From assembly GCF_963576675.1 (NCBI RefSeq), contig NC_088915.1, positions 36,857,501 through 36,921,500 on the forward strand: a stretch of DNA of 64,000 nt, read 5' to 3'. The translations under genes and the position numbers were made by a program. Position 1 is the first letter of the stretch. Every line of letters begins with the position of its first letter. The notes beneath the pieces were generated by a model. The model worked only from the letters and a program-made list of their open reading frames with translations, was not told the origin of the DNA and ran no database searches. The DNA comes from Euphorbia lathyris. Lineage: Eukaryota > Streptophyta > Magnoliopsida > Malpighiales > Euphorbiaceae. This document shows positions 45,844 through 57,582 of the stretch, piece after piece.

Positions 45844-46403
45844 ATTCCAAGGGTGTTCATTGGAGTGATTACCGTCATAACCAGCTCCGACATGATTTTT
45901 AGGGATTCTTTGAAAGTATTTGAAGATTGGGGATTTAGACAGAAATCAATTTGCTAGAGATTTCAAAGTGTAAAGAGATGCGAGTGGGAATTCGTCCACT
46001 ATATATAGAGGGTCGAGTTGATCTGGAACATTGGAGTAGCTGTTTTACCTCGAGATGATCAAACGACAATAATCTGGCTTTTATGACACGTTCGGCGCAG
46101 TTGTTTTCTAATTATTGCGCTTACGTCATCCTAGGTGGCTATTTAATGCTTGCGTGCTATTTAATGTCCAAGTGAACATTACTCGGCACTTAGAATTCCA
46201 AACGTTTGAGATACTGAGTGCTCAGTTTTACGTAGAAGAAATTTTCATACAAAAGTAACTTAGCCTGTAGTAATCACTCAGCATGTATGTCTAGTCAGCA
46301 TAGGTTGATTCTATGTTATTCAGTTTAGCTCAGTTTGAGTAAGTTACTTAGCATGCAATAACTACTCGACATATAGTATAATCACTCAATATTGATCAAG
46401 AAT
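45844..46403 (-). other. Remnant of the spacer before the missing extra gene, element D
   Basis: No gene remains apart from a possible start codon at 45893. A TATA box lies at 46000-46007, the CTTTACACTTTG stretch resembles that in A and B, a TACGTCATCCTAGG site is at 46122-46135, and ACTCAG-type motifs run from about 46255 to 46395. Confidence 0.65.
46000..46007 (-). promoter_or_regulatory. Putative internal TATA box, element D
   Basis: TATATATA on the coding strand, about 107 bp before the ATG at 45893 where the extra gene would have begun; the spacing is like that in A (86) and B (110). Confidence 0.45.
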
Positions 46404-48974
46404 TTATTGAACAGGATTACACATACCGATAGCTTCCCTTAATATGCTGAATTGATCACGAGCCAAAGGCTTAGTGAAGATATCCACAAGTTGTTCATCT
46501 GTAGGTACGTAGGTCAGCTTGATCTCACCCTTGAGTACATGGTCTCTGATGAACTGATGCCTTATACTGACATGCTTCATCCTGCTGTGTTGAATTGGAT
46601 TTTTGGATAGGTCAATAGCGCTTTTGTTATCGCATTTGACATCAATTGTTTCTGTTTTAACTCCGTAATCCTCAAGCTGTTGCTTAATCCATATGACTTG
46701 GGCCACACAGCTTCCAGCAGCAATGTACTCAGCTTCAGTTGTAGACAGGGCAACTGATGACTGCTTCTTGCTGAACCAAGACATTAGACAGCTTCCAAGG
46801 AAGTGATATCCTCCATAAGTACTCTTACGCTCTAGCTTGTCCCGTCCATAGTCAGCATCAGTGTATCCAATGAGTGTGAAGTCATTTGAGTTTGGATACC
46901 ACAAACTTGCATTAACTGAGCTCTGCAAATATCTAAAAATTATTTTCACAGCTATAAGGTGCGATTCTCTGGGGTCAGCTTGATATCTAGCGCAATAGCA
47001 TACTGAGTACTGAATATCAGGTCTACTAGCAGTAAGATAGAGTAGAGAGCCAATCATACCTCGATATAACTTGTTGTCTACAGACTTACCTTTCTCGTCA
47101 GCACAAAGGACAGTATCAGTACCCATTGGGGTTGATATGGGCTTACACTCTTCCATATAAAATTTCTTTAACATTTATTTGGCGTATTTAGAATGACTGA
47201 TGAAGATGTCGTTATTCCCTTGCTTGATTTGAAGTCCAATGAAGAAGTTGAGTTCGCCCATCATAGACATTTCGAACTCATTTTGCATCTGTTTGCTCAT
47301 TTCTCTTGAACTGATCAAGCTCCTCTTGCATAGCATTGATCCAGTGTTCGTCGTGCTCAACATCAGCGATTGGCTCATGTACTGAGACGAATGCAACATT
47401 GCTGAGATACTTTCTAAGCTGGTCTATTGTCATCAGATTGTTGTCAGCAGCATCAAGAATGGACTTCTCCGAATGTCCTCTTGGAATTTTGATTTCTTTG
47501 GGTAATGTTGATTTGTCCGGAATAGGTGTTTCTATAATATCTGCAGGAGTAGTTTGGTCAGCAAAGGTAATTTCGGTTTCGTGCTTACCTTTGGTCAGTC
47601 CTTGTACTGATGACTCAGGGGCTCCATTTTGATTGGCGGAAGCTGAGCTTGGTTCATCTTCAGCGGACTGAGTTGTCTTTCCTGCAGGGTCAGTTTCATC
47701 GAATTCGATATGGACAGACTCTTCTACAACTTGAGTTCGTTTGTTATACACCCTATATGCTTTACTGTTAGTTGAGTACCCGAGAAAGATTGCTTCGTCA
47801 GCTTTAGCATCAAATTTAGCAAGGTTATCTTTGGTGTTGAGTATAAAGCATTTACACCCAAAGGCACGAAAGTAGCCAATATTGGGCTTCCATCCTTTCC
47901 GAAGTTCATATGGGGTTTTTTTAAGAATAGGTCTAACTAAAGCCCTATTGAGTATATAGCATGCTGTGTGGACAGCTTCACCCCAGAAAAACTTTGGAAG
48001 CCTATTTTCACTCAGCATTGTCCTAGCAATTTCGACAATTGTTCTGTTCTTCCTTTCAACAACCCCATTTTGTTGAGGTGTTCTAGGAGCAGAGAAATTG
48101 TGGTCAATACCACTGACTTCACAGAATTCGTCAAACTGTTGGTTTTTGAATTCTCCGCCATTGTCACTTCTAATATGAGCTACTTTTAGGTCTTTGTCAT
48201 TTTCAAGCTTTTTAATCAATGTTGTGAACATCTCAAATTTTTCATCCTTGCTACTCAGCAAGATGATCCAAGTATACCGAGAGAAATCGTCTACAATGAC
48301 TAAGGAAAATTTCTTACCGCCCAAGCTGAGTGGCTGGACAGGTCCGAAAAAGTCCAAATGTAGTAATTCCAATGGTCTCTTGGTTGAGACAATGTTTTTA
48401 CTTTGAAAAGAATTTTTCGTTTGTTTGCCTTGCTGACAAGCATTACATAGTTGATCTTTCTCAAATTTCAATTTGGGAATCCCTCAACTAGTTGCTTTCT
48501 AGCTAATTTGACAAGGAGGTCCATGCTTACATGACCAAGTCTCCTATACCATAGCCAGGAGTTATCCTCTTTAGATACTAAGCATATATTTTTGGAAAAC
48601 TGTTTTTCTAAGCTCAACATGTATACATTGTCAACACAAGGGGCAGTTAAAATCAATTTATTTGTTTTTCCCTCGAGTATCCGACACTGAGTAGCATCAA
48701 ATATAACCTGTCTACCACTGTCACACAGCTAAGCTACGCTCAATAGGTTATATTTGAGACCCTTAACTAAGGAGACTGACTCAATAGTGGGGTTACCTCC
48801 GATAGTACCTGAACCTACTATCTTACCCTTTTTAGTGTCTCCAAAGCTTACGTTTCCACCTCGTTTAAGCTCAAGTGTGATGAACTGAGTTTCATCACCA
48901 GTCATGTGCCTCGAGCATGCACTATTAATATACCATAGTTTTGATTTCTCCACGCATCTCAGGCTCACCTGCAT
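46404..48974 (-). pseudogene. Copia pol of element D, missing the RT core
   Basis: Protease start MQVSLRCVEK with the active-site Asp changed to Asn (YINSACSRH). TAG at 48729-48731, where B has Gln. Frame breaks follow near 48470 and 48660. The integrase part 48471-47278 keeps [11 protein letters not shown]. The polypeptide then jumps from ELDQFKRNE straight to [19 protein letters not shown] near 47300. Relative to B about 180 residues are gone, including [10 protein letters not shown] and YVDD. RNase H ([20 protein letters not shown]) and the C-terminal NPVQ are present. Confidence 0.9.
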
Positions 48975-48980
48975 TTTAAA

Positions 48981-50761
48981 CTATTCATCTTTAGGTACCC
49001 AATTCTTTTTGGGTCCTCGTTTGTTAGCATAAACAGGTGCTATATCATGTTTTAGTTTGTGACGACATATATTTATTGTGTGGCCAGCTTTACCACAGAA
49101 GTCACAAAATGTTATCCATTTGGGGTGACTTTGTTTTTTGTCAGCACCATTGTGCTGAGCATGCCAGCATACCTTGGTGGTATGACATTTCTTTCCGCAG
49201 AAGTCACATTGGACAATCCGCTTATTATACCAACATGCATCTATTGTGTGTCCTCTTTTCCCACAACAGTCACACTGAGTGAACTGTCTACTCTGACCAG
49301 TACCTGAGTACTCAGCATGAGATTTATTTGAACCTTTCATTTAGTTCTGTAGATTTGTGACATCCTTTCTCAGTTTCTTTGAATCTGATTGGACTTCCGA
49401 GACAAACTTATGCATGATTTCTATATTGCTATGCAAAGTTGAGTTGTCTTGGAGAAGATATCGAAGGTCACTTAGTTTGACCTCTTCAATCTCGTCACAC
49501 CGCCTGCTGAGTGCCTTTATTTTCTTATTACACTTTTTAGTCAGTGTATATAAATCACTCAGGGCGTTAACCATTTCATTTCTAAGCAAGTGTAAGGAAG
49601 TTACCTCATTTGGGTATTCCTCCTGTTCAGATTCTTCAGATAAGTCAGCTTGCTCAGATTGAGTGTGGTCAGCATCATCATCGGCCATGAAGCATATGTT
49701 TGCTGACTCGGTGGCATTAGCTTCAGATGATGTTGACTCATCGCTGTCACTCCATGTGGCCACCATGCCTTTTTGCTTCCCTTCTTTTCTTTCTTTAAGT
49801 TGGGACAGCTTGACTTAATGTGCCCAGTTTGATGGCACTCGAAGCATGTGACAGGCTTGGAGCTGTCCTTTTTGTATTTGTCACTGGACTCAGCTTTATA
49901 CCTATCGCCTCTTCTGAATGGCCTCTTGCTATTCTTTTCATTCTTTCTGAACAACTTCTTCATCTTCCTTGTGAACATGGCCATTTCCTCATCGTCTGAT
50001 GAGTCAGCTTCGGTTGAATCAGCTTTCATGACAAGTGATTTTTGTTTCTTGTCCTCTGACTTTTCTTTTGCTTCGAAGTTTTTCATAGAGATCTCCTGAC
50101 TCAGCAGAGATCCGATCAGCTCGTCGTATTTGTACGTGGTCAAGTCCTGAGCTTCTTCCATAACTGTCTTCTTAGCTTGCCAACTCTTAGGAAGACTTTT
50201 CAATATTTTCTTCACCTGTTCCTCTTCGGTGAAGTTCTTTCAGAGCCTCTTGAGCTCATTTATAATATTGGTGAACCTTGAGTTCATCTCCAAGATGTCT
50301 TCATTTTCATTCATCTCGAACAGCTCGTATAGTCTCATATGTTGGTTCACTTTGGACTCCTTGACCTTGCTTGTGCCTTCATAGGTCACCTCCAACTTCT
50401 TCCATATCTCCTGTGCTGACTCGCAACCTGAAATCTTATTGTACTCTGCAGCATCTAGAGCACAGTGAAGCATATTGATAGCCGAAGCGTTATTTTGTAA
50501 TTTCTTAAGGTCATCTTCTGACCGCTCAGTTTCACTCTTAACAACTTTCTCATTGTCAACAGTTTTATAAGGCACATATGGGCCTTGAACTATTGCAAGC
50601 CATGCACTCATGTTTGTGGCTTGGATAAAGTTCTTCATCCTATTCTTCCAGAATGTATAATTAGATCCAAAGAATAGGGGAGGCCGACTAATTGATAATC
50701 CTTCAGGGAGTATTTATGTTGTTTGGTTCCCTGGAAGGAAACGAGTGTTGTTCTCAGCCAT
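48981..50761 (-). pseudogene. Copia gag of element D, several breaks
   Basis: Start MAENNTRFLPGN at 50761, followed within 20 residues by a TAA. The gag core is in 50638-50240, which ends at a TGA. The next piece (50215 to about 49770) has a CCHC knuckle (CFECHQTGHIKSSC), then a frame change into the coiled coil (49766-49341), TAG at 49341-49343, and three knuckles (CDCCGKRGH, CDFCGKKCH, CDFCGKAGH) up to VPKDE and a TAG at 48981-48983. Here gag and pol are in the same frame on either side of that TAG. Confidence 0.87.
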
Positions 50762-50811
50762 TTATCGGGATCAGCTCAAGATAGTTATATCTTTGAGTAG
50801 TGAGCTATTTT

Positions 50812-50823
50812 GCTCTGATACCA
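50812..50823 (-). other. Primer binding site of element D (initiator tRNA-Met)
   Basis: TGGTATCAGAGC on the coding strand, two bases from the LTR edge at 50826. Confidence 0.92.
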
Positions 50824-50825
50824 CT

Positions 50826-52153
50826 TGTTGGTCCCATGTGATTAGTTCCAAGGGGGGGTTAGGAACTAATATAACTTTTTCTTTTTAATTATGCTGGCTT
50901 AATATAATTCTTTGAGTTTTACAACTCAGCTTTGGTCAGCACGGCCGAGTGAGGCGTAAGACAGTTTTAGTCAGATACTGACTAGAGCTGTTTTACTTGC
51001 GAGTTGGGAAATGACACTTTTGTGGTCAGCTTCCAACTCAGCACTCTGATTTACTCAGTCTCAGTTTAAACAATTTATATACTGAGTAAATATAACAAGC
51101 AACACATAGAGATATATATTGAGAGAGAGTTAGAAATTACTCAGCACGACTTATCCTGGTTCGGCCTTTCCGCCTACGTCCAGTCCCCAGAATCCCTCCG
51201 GGCTTTTTCAATCCAATACTGAGCTCTTTAAAGGTAGAGCACAAACCGTTTACAAGGCAGTTGAATATGCAAGAGTACCGTCCTCTATTCGTCTACTCAA
51301 CTTCTACTAAGTGCTATAACCGAACACCTAGATTTCTCTATCGCTGAGTACTTAAAACCGAGTACTCAGCACTACTCTCTCAATTTCACAATTGATACAG
51401 AATTGTTCCTTTTCAGACAAAGAACACTTTAGATGATTACAAAAATCACTCTAGCTTTTACACAGAAATGGAAATTTGGTGTAAGATCTTTTTCTTGTTT
51501 TGGTGTGCTTTTGTATGTATGCTTTTTCTCTTGTATTACAGCCAAGGATCCAAGAAGTGTACTTGTCCTTTTATAGGTGAAATCTGAAGCAGAAATGATT
51601 TGAATCTGGAATTGTCTGTTGGATTCAAACGGCTTTTTCTTGTGACATATTTTGGTCAGCTTCATATTTGCAGGCCAATCCTGTCGTCTGAATTCCGCAG
51701 GCGCCAGGCTTGTCTTCTTCTCGCAGGTTTATCTTCTTGTACATGTTTCGTCTTTTAGCTAGCGGACATTTGACCCATGCATCTTGAAATTAACTCTTTG
51801 CGTAATTCCAAGGTTTCTATTATTGGTGCAGACAGCTGTCGGATCTTGTCTTTTAGCAAACGGATCATTGGTGCTGTCTTAAAATCATTCAGCATGGCTT
51901 TGATAACCGTTGTCTTTGATTGTTGCCAATTCCGATATTGGGTTGCCTTTCACTCAGCTTCCACGGTCAGCTTCGTTCTGCAAGATATAGTTCCGAAGAA
52001 GACTTCTCTTCTTTTATTCTGAGTTACTCTTTACTCAGCTTCTGTGATCAGCTTCATTTGTAAGCTTCGGTTCTGAAGAAGACTTTCCTTCTTTCGTACT
52101 GAGTTATTTTTTACTCAGCCTGTGCTATGTTATCATGATGATTACGTTCTGTC
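50826..52153 (-). repeat. 5' LTR of element D, outer end missing
   Basis: Begins TGTTGGTCCC with the U5 hairpin at 50841-50870 and a TATA box at 51569-51575. It runs to 52153 but lacks the TTTCAACA terminus and the roughly 150 bp before it; LTR F starts at 52154. Confidence 0.87.
50841..50870 (-). other. U5 hairpin with poly-C loop, element D 5' LTR
   Basis: ATTAGTTCC/GGAACTAAT around seven G. Confidence 0.72.
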
Positions 52154-53539
52154 TGTTGGGGTTTCGTGTCATATAGACAATTGTTGCAGGATACAAACTT
52201 AATGTAAATGAATTGTTCTTTATATCATTTGTTTTAATGAGATATATGTTTTATAACTATATATAAAGGCAATCCCTTTTAAGCACTAAATAAAGTCTAA
52301 TAAAAGGAAATCCATAAGTTTGTTTAAAGTGATTATAAAGTGTTCATACAAGCATGAAGTGAGACAAAACTTTATAATAAACTAATAAACTTAAAACCAC
52401 CCCAAGTCAAGTGATATGTTTAGGATTGATATATCACTGTTGAGACTTGTATGTAACAATGTCTTCTGTCCGACAGAAAGCTGATCTCACAAGCTTCATA
52501 TATATAGATATCTGGACAGTTACATAGATCCGATGAAACGTCGTTCATTAGGATCGGGGATCCGATTTGAGATAACAGGATGGGTAGATTCATCCTTGTC
52601 ACCTGTTCATCTCATTGGTATTAATAGGTATAACTAATCCTCAGACTCAAAGGAATGTTAATTGGTCATCCTGAATTACTGAATGTGAGACTTTGATCCT
52701 ACGGTCCCACGATCCTTAACAGAGATGACTCTGGGGTGTGAACTGCAAAGGTTGGGTGTCACAGGAGGTAATGTCAGGGTAGTTATACATTGGATTGAGC
52801 ATTTATCACTCCCGATTAATGGGAGATACATCCAAGGATCGCTTGTGGAAGACTCGACTCTAAATCCTTGCAAGGTGATAGCTTAAGAGTAAGAAATACA
52901 GATTTCACTTAACCTATCTATTTGAGTTGACTCGGCCTATACAAGTAAAACGAACGTCTCGCTATATGTGACTTGACATCACCCATAGTCATAAGATTCA
53001 GTTCAAGGATGTAGTTGATAAAGGATCGAATTATACTGTAACTAATACGGAAGGGTTAACGACAGAATCAACATGTCTTCTTAACGGACTCTGGGGGAAT
53101 GATTACAGACTTGCCAATAACATACTCAGTACATCATTCCGTTATGCAAGGATTAAATATAATTCTTGAAGAAATTAATTTAATAGTTGCATACGGCCAG
53201 AAGTAGTAAAAACCTAATGGATCACACATAATACTTGGAACCAAAAGAGAGATGGATGTCATTAATAGATGGAAGCCCAAATGAGCCCAGTAAGGCCCAT
53301 TTAATTAGGGGAGGCCGAAATTTATATATAATAAGTTAGGAAATATTTTAATTCCATTAATCCTAATTTGATTAGGTTTGTGAATTAAATTAATTAAGAG
53401 ATAATTAAGTTAGGAGTTTTAATTAGATTAATATACTCCTATTATTATCCAATTAGGTTATTTATTATTATCCTAGATATATTAGATATATTATAAGATA
53501 ATAATTGGGAATCCTATTCCGAATTGAATAATTGGGTAT
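52154..53539 (+). repeat. LTR F, inverted relative of the E LTR, truncated
   Basis: Starts TGTTGGGGTTTCGTG, the LTR terminus of E's family in the opposite (plus) orientation, and follows the E LTR for about 1.4 kb, including the region missing from the 5' LTR of E. The right end is lost in a junction near 53535-53545, where E gag begins. A clean TG start at 52154 implies true insertion into D's LTR; the other side was removed by a deletion. Confidence 0.8.
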
Positions 53540-54416
53540 CTAATACCCAAGATTCAGACTGTGAAATTGTATTTATTTCAATATAAAACATACCAGATGT
53601 TGAAGCACCGTCTTTTCCCTTCTTGAGGGATGCTAGGTACTCCTTACAATTCCTTCTCCAATGCCCGTCTTTACCACAGAAGTGGCACTCTTCTTTGGGC
53701 TTCTTCACTTGCTTCCCCTTAGTGGGCATGGCCCTCTTGCCTTTCTTGGGATATTTAGGATTGGGAAAATTCCCCTTCCTTTTCTTTGATCCCTCTATGA
53801 CAAGAGCCGGTATTGCATTGTCTTTCTTCATATTGGGCTCAACTGTCTTGAGCATGTTTGCAAGCTCTTCAAGAGAGGTTTGCAAGTCATTCATCTGGTA
53901 GTTTATGATGAACTGTGAATAACTCTCTAGGAGGGATTGAAGGAGTAAGTCCACACTTAGCTCGTGATCCATCGCAAATCCAATACTAGAAAGTTTGGTA
54001 ATATAGCCTATCATCTTGACACAATGTGTCATCACAAATGTGCCCTCTTGCATCCTGCAACGATATAACATTTTTGATATCTCATAGCGCTCGCACCGAG
54101 TTTGTTTCCCAAACAACTCTTTCAGGTGCACGATGATGGAATAGGCATCCATCTCCTCATGTTGCCTTTGTAATTCCGGTGTCATTGATGCAAGTATGAT
54201 GCATCCCGTATGATCGTCATCAGCCTTATGCTTCTGGTAAGCATCGATCTCTTTGATGGGAGCATCATCAGCCGGGCTAGGGGGTATCAATGTATCAAGT
54301 ACATACCCTATCTTATCGAACTTCAAAACAATTTTGAGGTTGCGATACCAGTCGGTGAAGTTTAAACCGTTCAACTTGTTATCGGTAAGTATATTTTGCA
54401 GATTGGTTTTAGTCAT
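53540..54416 (-). pseudogene. Copia gag of element E, cut before protease
   Basis: Starts MTKTNLQNILTDN at 54416. Gag core (LNGLNFTDWYRNLKIVL, then LKELFGKQTRCERYEISKML). A basic stretch rich in Lys follows, then one CCHC knuckle (CHFCGKDGHWRRNC). The frame reaches SWVLDT, the protease active-site approach, and then crosses into LTR F, giving a chimeric tail to 53514. The gag part itself is open. Confidence 0.88.
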
Positions 54417-55698
54417 GATTTTAGGAGTGTTTTAATTTAACCTGAGAGTGAGAAAGAGTAAACGTATGTTATTCATTTGCTTTAAAGTATATCAATCTAA
54501 AATTATCGATCTTTTAATTCATTTTAAATTGCTCCCACTATTTTGCCAAATTAATAACGCTCCATATTAGTTCGAAGAATTTCACAAATCCTTTAGTGAG
54601 CTAGGATCCTAACTTTTAAAATTTCACCTTAAGTTTACTCAACAAGCTAGTCTCATTTGTTAGGTAGATTCGTACAATCAATCACATCAACAATGTGATT
54701 CCTAGGTTATTGGGTTACTAACCACATTAGTAACTAATATGTTATTCATATTAATCCCAACCATATTGCCCATTAGTTTATGACAACATGAGTTTACCCA
54801 TCCAATTATCATAATCTAATTTAAGTATTACCCCATATTCATGAAAACGATTTTCGATAATTCAGGTGTTACCATAAGACCCCGAGCTTGAGTTTACTCA
54901 ACAACCCAAAGGCCCCCAGTACTGCCGGCTGAGTTATAATATTAGGGAGGGAAAACCGATTTTAATAACTTGCTTATTTACTTAACTTTTTAATTAGTGA
55001 GGGATTTTTATTTTAAGTCTCATAATCTAACCTATACTTGATTTGCTTTAGCATACATCAGATACATACAATATACACTGGCGTTATGGACATATTATCT
55101 AAATTATTCCGTTGAGCCAGAAACGGAATAAAAGGTCAAACCTATGGAAATACTAACTATTACATATTTCTCTTTTTAGGTCCTCCGTCTTCTCCATGGC
55201 GCCTTGAAATTACATCAATTTTAATTTCTATACTACTAAAGAAAACTTCAATTAACTTGAAGGGAATTAGATGAGAGGAGAAATTACAATAGATAGTAGA
55301 TAGACAGGACACGCAGGTCCTATTTCCAAAATACCAAAAGACTAAATAGAGGGTCCAAATATGTTCATAACTCCAACCATGCATAGACTCAATTAAATAA
55401 ATTTAATTGATTGATTACATAAAATATTTATGTAATATTTAGGTTAATCACATTAACTTGTCAAATTTACTTTCATCCAATTTTAATTCTATCAGTTTCG
55501 TATCTTCTATATCTAATCTAATTAAAATGTAACAATTACATATTAGATTAATACAACTATACAAAACCTTTTGTTATTCATATCCCAGTTATTTTGTTTT
55601 AATTCATTTAACATCTTTGATTTACAAATAAGTAAAACAAACTTTTAAATAAATTCTTTTATTCGATAATCAAAACCGAAAACTATTTATTTCTGAAA

Positions 55699-55700
<2 letters not shown>

Positions 55701-55734
<34 letters not shown>
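55701..55734. repeat. AT dinucleotide microsatellite
   Basis: An uninterrupted TA repeat of about 34 bases. Confidence 0.9.
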
Positions 55735-55739
<5 letters not shown>

Positions 55740-55899
55740 TTAAAACTATTTTTATATTAAAACTATTTTTAAAACAAATACACCCTCGGGTCGGGCCCGT
55801 AATGGGCCCGACCACATAGCTGATGTTGTTTGGCCCGTCGCTGCCTTGCGGCAGCGGCGGCCAGACGCCCCGGGTTGCTGCCGCGAGGCAGTAACCACA

Positions 55900-55948
55900 G
55901 AACAGTAGTTCGGGTTGCTGCCTCGCGGCGCAACCCGAGCTACTGTTC
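55900..55948. repeat. GC-rich hairpin in the leader of E
   Basis: 55900-55918 and 55930-55948 are reverse complements over 19 bp with one mismatch and an 11-base loop. A second copy of the CGGGTTGCTGCC core lies at 55871, and GTCGGGCCC/GGGCCCGAC pair at about 55793-55815. Confidence 0.8.
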
Positions 55949-56300
55949 GATATTTTTTTATTTTAACTATATATATATATATCAGTTTTTAAACAGTTTT
56001 AAAATGATTTTCAGAATATTAGAAAAGCTTTTAAAGATTTTCTGTTTTATCTTTAGAATCAATAAAACTAACTTTTATTAATCTAACTATAAAACAAATA
56101 GATTTTGTTACAATGATTATCAACCAAAACAATTAGGAACATATTCATAATCAATTTTAATTAACAATTAATTAAAAATTATTTATCTTTAGAATTAATT
56201 AATCAAAACAGCTTTGTTAATTAACCTAACAATAAATATTTAATCAATCTGATTGAAAAACCTTTTAATTTTCATATATGAAATAACGGATTTAACGTAG

Positions 56301-56312
56301 GCTCTGATACCA
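56301..56312 (-). other. Primer binding site of element E (initiator tRNA-Met)
   Basis: TGGTATCAGAGC on the coding strand. It sits directly beside the shortened LTR. Confidence 0.85.
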
Positions 56313-56313
56313 C

Positions 56314-57550
56314 TAATTTAATTCATAATTATAATCTAATTATAATTGTTTAAAAATAAATTAATTCCTTTATGTGTTATAACACATAAATTGCCCCCTT
56401 TGTTACTGGGCCTTAGTGGACTCAGTTGGGCTTCCGTCAATTAATTAACATTTGTTTCTCTTTTGGGTTCCAAGTCTTATGTGTGACCCATTAGGTTCTT
56501 ATTGCTTCTAGCCGTATACAACCATTAAATTAATTTCTCAGAATTATATTCAATCTTTGTATAACGGAATGAGTACGCAAACTGTGATTGGCAGATCCGA
56601 AACATTCCCCCAAAGCTATAAGAAGACAGGTTGATTCTGTCATTGATCTTTCCGTATTAGTTACAGTATAATTCGATCCTTCATCAACTACATCCTTGAA
56701 CAAAATCATATGACTATGGATAATGTCAAGTCATATAGAGCGAGACGTTCGTTTTACTTGTACAGGCCGAGTTAACTCCAATTAGATAGGTTAAGTGAAA
56801 TCTGTATTTCAAGTCTTAAGCTATCACCTTGCAAGAATTTAGAGTTAAGTCTTCCAAAAGCGATCCTTGGACGTATCTCCCATTTATCAGGCGTGACAAA
56901 TGCTCAATCCAATGTATAACTATCCTGCAATTACTTCCTATGATACCCAACGTCTGCCGTACACACCCCAGAGTCATCCTTGTTATGGATCGTGTTACAA
57001 CAGGATCAAAGCATCACATTCCATAATCCAGAATCACTAATTAACATTCCTTTGAGTCTCTTGATTACTTATACCTATTAATACCAATGAGATGAACAGG
57101 TGATAAGGATAAATCTACCCATCCTATTATCTCAAGTCGGGTCCCCAATCCTAATGAACCCCTTTTATTGGATCCATGTAACTGTCCAGATATCTGCATA
57201 TCTGAAGCTTGTGAGATCAGCTCTCTGTCTCGACAGAAAACATTGTTACATGCAAGTCTCAACAATGTTATGTCAATCCCTATTCAAAACATATCACTTG
57301 ACTTGGGTTGGCTTTAAGTTTATTAGTTTATTATAATGTTTCGTCTCACTTCATGCTTGTATGAACACTTTATAATCACTTTAAATAAACTTAGGAATTT
57401 CCTTTTATTAGACTTATTTAGTTCTTAAAAGAGGTTGCCTTTATACAGTTATGAAACCATATCTTATTAAAACAAATGACATAAAGAACAATTCATTTAC
57501 ATTAGGTTTATATCCTGGAACAATTGTCTATAGGACACTAAACCCTAACA
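56314..57550 (-). repeat. 5' LTR of element E, lacking promoter half
   Basis: Matches 42136-43383 of the other LTR and ends CCCTAACA, but the part equivalent to 41540-42135, with TATA box, R and U5, is absent, so LTR sequence abuts the primer site. The element could not have been transcribed from this copy. Confidence 0.83.
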
Positions 57551-57580
57551 TTAGGTTTATATCCTGAAACAATTGTCTAC
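57551..57580. repeat. 30-bp extra LTR fragment at the right edge of E
   Basis: TTAGGTTTATATCCTGAAAC and the following bases repeat a near-terminal part of the LTR; they match the 3' LTR (CTGAAAC) better than the adjoining 5' LTR (CTGGAAC). Confidence 0.7.
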
Positions 57581-57582
57581 TT

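Larger units (their letters stand above)
44790..52153 (-). mobile_element. Copia element D (relative of A and B), deleted
   Basis: Inserted in the reverse-transcriptase region of E. 3' LTR 44790-45843 (its inner end deleted), remnant of the spacer before the extra gene, pol 46404-48974, gag 48981-50761, primer site, 5' LTR 50826-52153 (its outer end lost at F). The extra gene is absent. TTAAC precedes the left edge, but no right-hand partner exists because that side is deleted. Confidence 0.88.
54417..56300 (-). other. Leader of element E
   Basis: About 1.9 kb between primer site and gag with no supported gene. It is AT-rich, with an AT dinucleotide run at 55701-55734 and one sharply GC-rich hairpin block at about 55785-55950. 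The 83-codon plus-strand frame at 55830 is an artefact of that block. Confidence 0.65.
41540..57550 (-). mobile_element. Copia element E, host of D and F, heavily deleted
   Basis: A Copia element of a different family from A, B and D, coding on the minus strand. 3' LTR 41540-43383; end of pol 43398-44789; then element D and LTR F; gag 53540-54416; leader; primer site 56301-56312; shortened 5' LTR 56314-57550. Protease, integrase and the first part of reverse transcriptase are missing through a deletion that ends in F. No target duplication was found; the right edge carries an extra LTR fragment. Confidence 0.85.

Noticed and set aside
55830..56081. 83-codon Ala/Arg-rich frame
   Set aside because: Arises from the GC-rich hairpin followed by AT-rich DNA; no family resemblance.
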